Shown: positions 58,387 to 64,000 of the stretch, in pieces
Numbering within the stretch: position 1 is the first letter of the stretch
How the letters are laid out: each line of letters starts with the position of its first letter
Assembly (NCBI RefSeq): GCF_040869045.1
Contig: NC_090319.1
Coordinates: 178,720,645-178,784,644, forward strand
Source of the DNA: Eurosta solidaginis
Lineage: Eukaryota; Arthropoda; Insecta; Diptera; Tephritidae
Length of the DNA: 64,000 bases
Direction: 5' to 3'
Position numbers and translations under genes: made by a program
Notes under the pieces: model-generated
What the model was told of the DNA's origin: nothing
Database searches by the model: none
Seen by the model: the letters and a program-made list of their open reading frames with translations, nothing else

Positions 58387-59951
58387 TATACCTTTCATGA
58401 AAATGAAATGGTATATTAATTTCGTCACGAAACCGAAAATTGTAAGTCCTTAAAGGAAAATAGATAGACCCACCATTAATTATACCGAAATAATCAGGTT
58501 GAAGAGCTGAGTTGATTTAGCCATGTCCGTCTGTCCGTCTGTCCGTCTCTCCGTCTGTCTGTTTGTATGCAAACTAGTCCCTCAATTTTTGAGATATCTT
58601 GATAAAATTTGGTGAGCGGGTGTATTTGGGTGTCCGATTAGACATTTGTCGGAACCGACCGGATCGGACCACTACAGCATATATCCTCCATACAACCGAT
58701 TTTTCAGAAAAAGAGGATTTTTGTAATATCTTACCCAATTTAACAGATTGAAGCTTCAAACTTCACCATATACTTTCGTATATTGCACATATTGTTGCCT
58801 GAAAAAATTGATGAGATCGGTTGTATATATAGTATATATCCCCCACAACCGATTGTTCAGATAAGGAACTTTTCGTAATTACTGCCCCATTTTAAGAGCT
58901 AGAGGCTTCAAATTTCAACGAATGCTTACGTATATAGCATATATTGTTGTCTGAAAAAATCATAAAGATCGGTGGTATATATAGTATATATATGGTGGTA
59001 TATATAGTATATATATATAGTATATATATATATATTTTTGGCAAATTTTAGCCCCATTTTAACAGCTAGAAGCTTCAAATTTCACCGAATACTTACGTAT
59101 ATAGCATATATTGTTGTCTAAAAAAATCATAGAGATCGGTTGTATATATAGTATATATCTCATACAACCGATTGTTCAGATAAGAAATTTTTCGCAATTT
59201 CTACCCCATTTTAACAGCTATAAGCTTCAAATTTCACCGATTGCTTACGTATATAGCATATATTGTTGTCTGAAAAAATCATAGAGATCGGTTGTATATA
59301 TAGTATATATCTCATACAACCGATTGTTCAGATAAGAAACTTTTCGCAATTTCTACCCCATTTTAACAGCTATAAGCTTCAAATTTCACCGATTGCTTAC
59401 GTATATAGCATATATTGTTGTCTGAAAAAATCATAGAGATCGGTTGTATATATAGTATATATCTCATACAACCGATTGTTCAGATAAGAAACTTTCCTCA
59501 ATTTCTACCCCATTTTAACAGCTAGAAGCTTCAAATTTCACCAAATGCTTACGTATATAGCATATATTGTTGTCTGAAAAAATCATAGAGATCGGTGGTA
59601 TATATAGTATATATCTCATACAACCGATTGTTCAGATAAGAAACTTTGCGCAATTTCTGCCCCGTTTTAACAGCTAGAAGCTTCAAATTTCACAAAATGC
59701 TTACGGATATAGCATATATTGTTGTCTGAAAAAATTATAGAGATCGGTGGTATATATATTATACACTTCATACAAACTGTCATTTTTGCCCCTTTTTTAC
59801 GGCTAGAAGCTTCAAAATCCATCAAATTTCATCAAATAGTTACGTTTACGTCATATATTTTTGAAATACGTGATTCGTAGTCATATTTTTTACATGCAGA
59901 CCACAAAAAACGCGAAGCTTTGCATCCTCACACAGATTACCTATCTATTTT
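58387..59951 (+). mobile_element. HINE2 copy 3
   Basis: Same start hairpin, microsatellite (GTCTGTCCGTCTCTCC near 58540), central array of ~5-6 units and 3' end. It is close in length to copy 1 (1565 against 1564 bp). Its 3' end is followed in the T-run by a full HINE1. Confidence 0.75.
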
Positions 59952-62900
59952 TATACTCAGTTGAGCAGAGCTCACAGAGTATATTAAGTTTGATTGGATA
60001 ACGGTTGGTTGTACATATATAAAGGAATCGAGATAGATATAGACTTCCATATATCAAAATAATCAGAATCGAAAAAAAATTTGATTGAACCATGTCCGTC
60101 CGTCCGTCCGTCCGTCCGTCCGTTAGCACGATAACTTGAGTAAATTTTGAGGTATCTTGATGAAATTTGGTATGCAGATTCCTGGGCACCCATCTCAGAT
60201 CGCTATTTAAAATGAACGATATCGGGCTATAACCACGCCCACTTTTTCGATATCGAAAATTTCGAAAAACCGAAAAAGTTCGATAATTCATTACAAAAGA
60301 CCGATACAGCGACGAAACTTGGTAGATGAGTTGAACTTATGACGCAGAATAGAAAATTACTAAAATTTTGGACAATGGGCGTGGCACCGCCCACTTTTAA
60401 AAGAAGGTAATTTAAAATTTTGCAAGCTGTAATTAGGTAGTCGTTGAAGATATCATTATGAAATTTGGCAGGAACGTTACTCCTATTACTATATGTACGC
60501 TTAATATTAGCAAAATCGGAGAAGGACCACGCCCACTTTAAAAAAAAAATTTTTTTTTAAGTAAAATTTTAACAAGAAATTTAATATCTTTACAATATAT
60601 AAGTAAATTATGTCAACATTCAACTCCAGTAATGATATGGTGCAACAAAATACAAAAATAAAAGAAAATTTCAAAATGGGCGTGGCTCCGCCCTTTTTCA
60701 TTTAATTTGTCTAGGATACTTTTAACGCCATAAGTCGAACAAAAATGAACCAATCCTTTTGAAATTTGGTAGGAGCATATATTTTATGACGTTAACTGTT
60801 TTCTGTGAAAATTGGCGAAATCGGTTGATGCCACGCCCAGTTTTTATACACAGTCGTCCGTCTGTCCTTCCGCATGGCCGTTAACCCGATAACTTGAGCA
60901 AAAATCGACATATCTTTAATGAACTTAGTTCACGTACTTACTTGAACTCACTTTATCTTGGTATGAAAAATGAACCAAATCCGACTATGACCACGCCCAC
61001 TTTTTCGATATCGAAAATTACGAAAAATGAAAAAATGCCATAATTCTATACAAAATACGAAAAAAGGGATGAAACATGGTAAGGTAATTGGATTGTTTTA
61101 TTGACGCGAAATATAACTTTAGAAAAAGCTTAATAAAATGGTTGTGACACCTACCATATTAAGTAGAAGAAAATGAAAAAGTTCATTAACACCTTTCATT
61201 TGATACCCATATCGTACAAACACATTCTAGATTCACCCCTGGTCCACCTTTATGGCGATATTTCGAAACGGCGTCCACTTATAGAACTAAGGCCCACTCC
61301 CTTTTAAAATACTCATTAACACATTTCGTTTGATGCCCATATTGTGCAAACAAATTCTAGGGTCACCCCTGGTCCACCTTTATGGCGATATCTCGAAACG
61401 GCGTCCACCTATGGAACTAAGGATTACTCCCTTTTAAAATGCTCATTAACACCTTTCTTTTGATACCCATATTGTACAAACGAATTCTAGGGTCACCCCT
61501 GGTCCACCTTTATGGCGATATCTCGAAACGGCGTCCACCTATGGAACTAAGGATTACTCCATTTTAAAATACTCATTAACACCTTTCATTTGATACCCAT
61601 ATCGTACAAACGCATTCTAGAGTCACCCCTGGTCCACCTTTATGGCGATATTTCGAAACGGCATCCACCTATAGAACTAAGGCCCACTCCCTTTTAAAAT
61701 ACTCATTAACACCATTCGTTTGATGCCCATATTGTACAAACAAATTCTAGGGTCGCCCCTGGTCCACCTTTGTGGCGATATCTCGAAACGGCGTCCACCT
61801 ATGGAACTAAGGATTACTCCCTTTTAAAATACTCATTCACACCTTTCATTTGATACCCATATCGTACAAATGCATTATAGTCACCCCTGGTCCACCTTTA
61901 TGGCGATATCTCGAAAAGGCGACCACCTATACAACAACCAAACTCCCTTTTAAAACCCTCATTAATACCTTTAATTTGATACCCATATCGTACAAACGCA
62001 TTCTAGAGTCAACCCTGATCCACCTTTATGGCTATATTTCGAAACGGCATCCACCTATAGAACTAAGGCCCACTCCCTTTTAAAATACTCATTAACACCA
62101 TTCGTTTGATGTCCATATTGTACAAACAAATTCTAGGGTCGCCCCTGGTCCACCTTTGTGGCGATATTTCGAAACGGCATCCACCTATAGAACTAAGGCC
62201 CACTCCCTTTTAAAATACTCATTAACACCATTCGTTTGATGCCCATATTGTACAAACAAATTCTAGGGTCGCCCCTGGTCCACCTTTGTGGCGATATCTC
62301 GAAACGGCGTCCACCTATGGAACTAAGGATTACTCCCTTTTAAAATACTCATTCACACCTTTCATTTGATACTCATATCGTACAAATGCATTATAGTCAC
62401 CCCTGGTCCACCTTTATGGCGATATCTCGAAAAGGCGACCACCTATACAACAACCACCACTCCCTTTTAAAACCCTCATTAATACCCTTAATTTGATACC
62501 CATATCGTACAAACACATTCTAGAGTCACCCCTGGTCCACCTTTATGGCGATATTTCGAAACGGCATCCACCTATAGAACTAAGGCCCACTCCCTTTTAA
62601 AATACTCATTAACACCATTCGTTTGATGCCCATATTGTACAAACAAATTCTAGGGTCGCCCCTGGTCCACCTTTGTGGCGATATCTCGAAACGGCGTCCA
62701 CCTATGGAACTAAGGATTACTCCCTTTTAAAATACTCATTCACACCTTTCATTTGATACCCATATCGTACAAATGCATTATAGTCACCCCTGGTCCACCT
62801 TTATGGCGATATCTCGAAAAGGCGACCACCTATACAACAACCAAACTCCCTTTTAAAACCATCATTAATACCTTTAATTTGATACCCATATCGTACAAAC

Positions 62901-63150
62901 GCATTCTAGAGTCAACCCTGATCCACCTTTATGGCTATATCCCTAAATGGCGTCCACCTATAGAACTATGGCCCACTCCCTCATAAAATACTCTTTAATG
63001 CCTTTCATTTGATACACATGTCATACAAGCACATTCCAGGGTTTCCCTCGGTTCATTTTCCTACATGGTTATTTTCCCTTATGCTGTCACCATACCCCTC
63101 AACTGAGTATGTAATGTTCGGTTACACCCGAACTTAACCTTCCTTACTTG
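59952..63150 (+). mobile_element. Full HINE1 element, plus orientation
   Basis: 5' hairpin TATACTCAGTTGAGCAGAGC at 59952, CCATGTCCGTCCGTCCGTCC at ~60092, middle with ACCACGCCCACTTTTTCGAT, central array 61182-63000, then CTCAACTGAGTATGTAATG, the perfect 6-bp-stem hairpin GTTCGGTTACACCCGAAC (63116-63133) and CCTTCCTTACTTG. It is inserted in a T-run between ACCTATCTATTTTT and ATTTTATATTTATC with no target duplication. The uninterrupted site is present near 63750-63780. Confidence 0.8.
61182..63000 (+). repeat. HINE1 central tandem repeats, plus orientation
   Basis: About 14 units of ~130 bp. Unit types GGATTACTCC, GGCCCACTCC and CAACAACCA recur in blocks of three to four (GGATTACTCC near 61811, 62332, 62717; gaps ~521 and ~385 bp). 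Confidence 0.85.
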
Positions 63151-63757
63151 TTTATTTTATATTTATCTTAAAAATCGTTTAGATATGTTCAAATTTCACT
63201 AAATGCTTCCGTGTATAGCATATATTGTTGTCTGGGAAAATCATAGATACCGGTGGTATATATAGTATATATCCCATACAACCGATTGTTCAGATAAGAA
63301 ATTTTGCGCAATTTCTTCCCCGTTTTAACAGCTAGAAGCTTCAACTTTCACCAAATGCTTATATGTATAGATTATATTGTTGTCTGAAAAAATCATTGAG
63401 ATCGATGGTATATATAGTATATATCTCATACAACCGATTGTTCAGTTAAGAAACTTTGCGCAATTTCTGCCCCTTTTTAACAGCTAGACGCTTCAAATTT
63501 CACCATATGCTTGCATATATAGCATATATTGTTGTCTGAAAAAATCATAGAGATCGGTGGTATATATATTATATACTTCATATAAACTATCATTTTTGCC
63601 CCTTTTTTACGGCTAGAAGCTTCAAAATTCATCAAATTTCATCAAATAGTTACGTTAACGTCATATATTTTTGAAATACGTGATTCGTAGTCATAGTTTT
63701 TACATGCAGACCACAAAAAACGTGAAGCTTTGCATCCCCACACAGATTACCTACCTA
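63151..63757 (+). mobile_element. HINE2-related fragment, 3' part 1
   Basis: After a T/A-rich lead (ATTTTATATTTATCTTAAAA) come about three HINE2 central units and the complete HINE2 3' end (GAAGCTTTGCATCCCCACAC). The HINE2 5' hairpin and microsatellite are absent. Confidence 0.75.
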
Positions 63758-64000
63758 TTTTTTATTTTATATTTATCTTAAAAATCGTTTAGATATGTTC
63801 AAATTTCACTAAATGCTTACGTGTATAGCATATATTGTTGTCTGAGAAAATCATAGATACCGGTGGTATATATAGTATATATCCCATACAACCGATTGTT
63901 TAGATAAGAAAATTTGCGAAATTTCTTCCCCATTTTAACAGCTAGAAGCTTCAAATTTCACCAAATGCTTACGTGTATAGCATATATTGTTGTCTGAAAA
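63758..64000 (+). mobile_element. HINE2-related fragment, 3' part 2 (runs off window)
   Basis: Same lead sequence and central unit as 63151, again without the 5' hairpin, continuing past the window end. The lead plus repeats may therefore be a third, related tandem variant. Confidence 0.7.

Noticed and set aside
53770..58759. Three similar 61-codon minus-strand frames
   Set aside because: They are the same non-coding HINE2 5' segment repeated, lying across the microsatellite flank.
54000..59800. CRISPR-like array of regularly spaced repeats
   Set aside because: Units are contiguous ~152-156-bp tandem repeats without unique spacers, in an insect transposon.

Overview
The window is AT-rich eukaryotic DNA made almost entirely of transposable elements nested in one another and duplicated many times. 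I find no intact host gene, rRNA, functional tRNA, CRISPR array or bacterial-type gene. Non-LTR, LTR, hAT and Helentron-type repeats, a tRNA-headed SINE, and DINE-1-like '(GTCC/GTCT)n plus central tandem repeat' elements point to a dipteran insect, probably a higher fly such as a tephritid. That placement is inference; no species-specific gene is present.

Layout. 1-2593: a decayed minus-strand coiled-coil ORF1-like fragment, then unassigned DNA. 2594-19763: two related, rearranged copies of a composite segment: a ~0.87 kb block, an hAT-type MITE (8-bp TSD TTCATTAC), a LINE 5' region carrying a GC-rich hairpin, a foldback element, and an LTR retrotransposon of ~4.2-4.6 kb. The LTR element keeps two small ORFs and a gag-position remnant but has no recognisable pol. 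Both LTR elements lie at the same position in the LINE 5' region, so they are copies of one ancestral insertion. 19764-46210: a head-to-tail array of five copies of a dead CR1/Jockey-group LINE (ORF1 C-terminal domain, apurinic-type endonuclease, reverse transcriptase). The array period is ~4.75 kb. Copies share the same stops and frameshift and the same truncated Helentron-like fragment (HINE1) at their joints, so the array grew by tandem duplication. One 4,766-bp period is duplicated almost without change. One copy is split by a full HINE1 element, and another carries a SINE.

46211-50783: two HINE1 elements joined tail to tail as an inverted repeat with arms over 2 kb. 50784-53590: a SINE fragment, a broken hAT/DUF659 transposase-like gene on the minus strand, and unassigned DNA. 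53591-64000: head-to-tail copies of a second Helentron-like family (HINE2, central repeats of ~152-156 bp), with a full HINE1 (central repeats of ~130 bp) inserted precisely in a T-run. The uninterrupted version of that site lies ~600 bp further on.

No gene here appears to act with another in a host pathway; the coding sequences are transposon remnants. The least explained pieces are the two small ORFs of the LTR element and the terminal architecture of the two Helentron-like families. Family names HINE1 and HINE2 are working labels. All alignments were made by eye.
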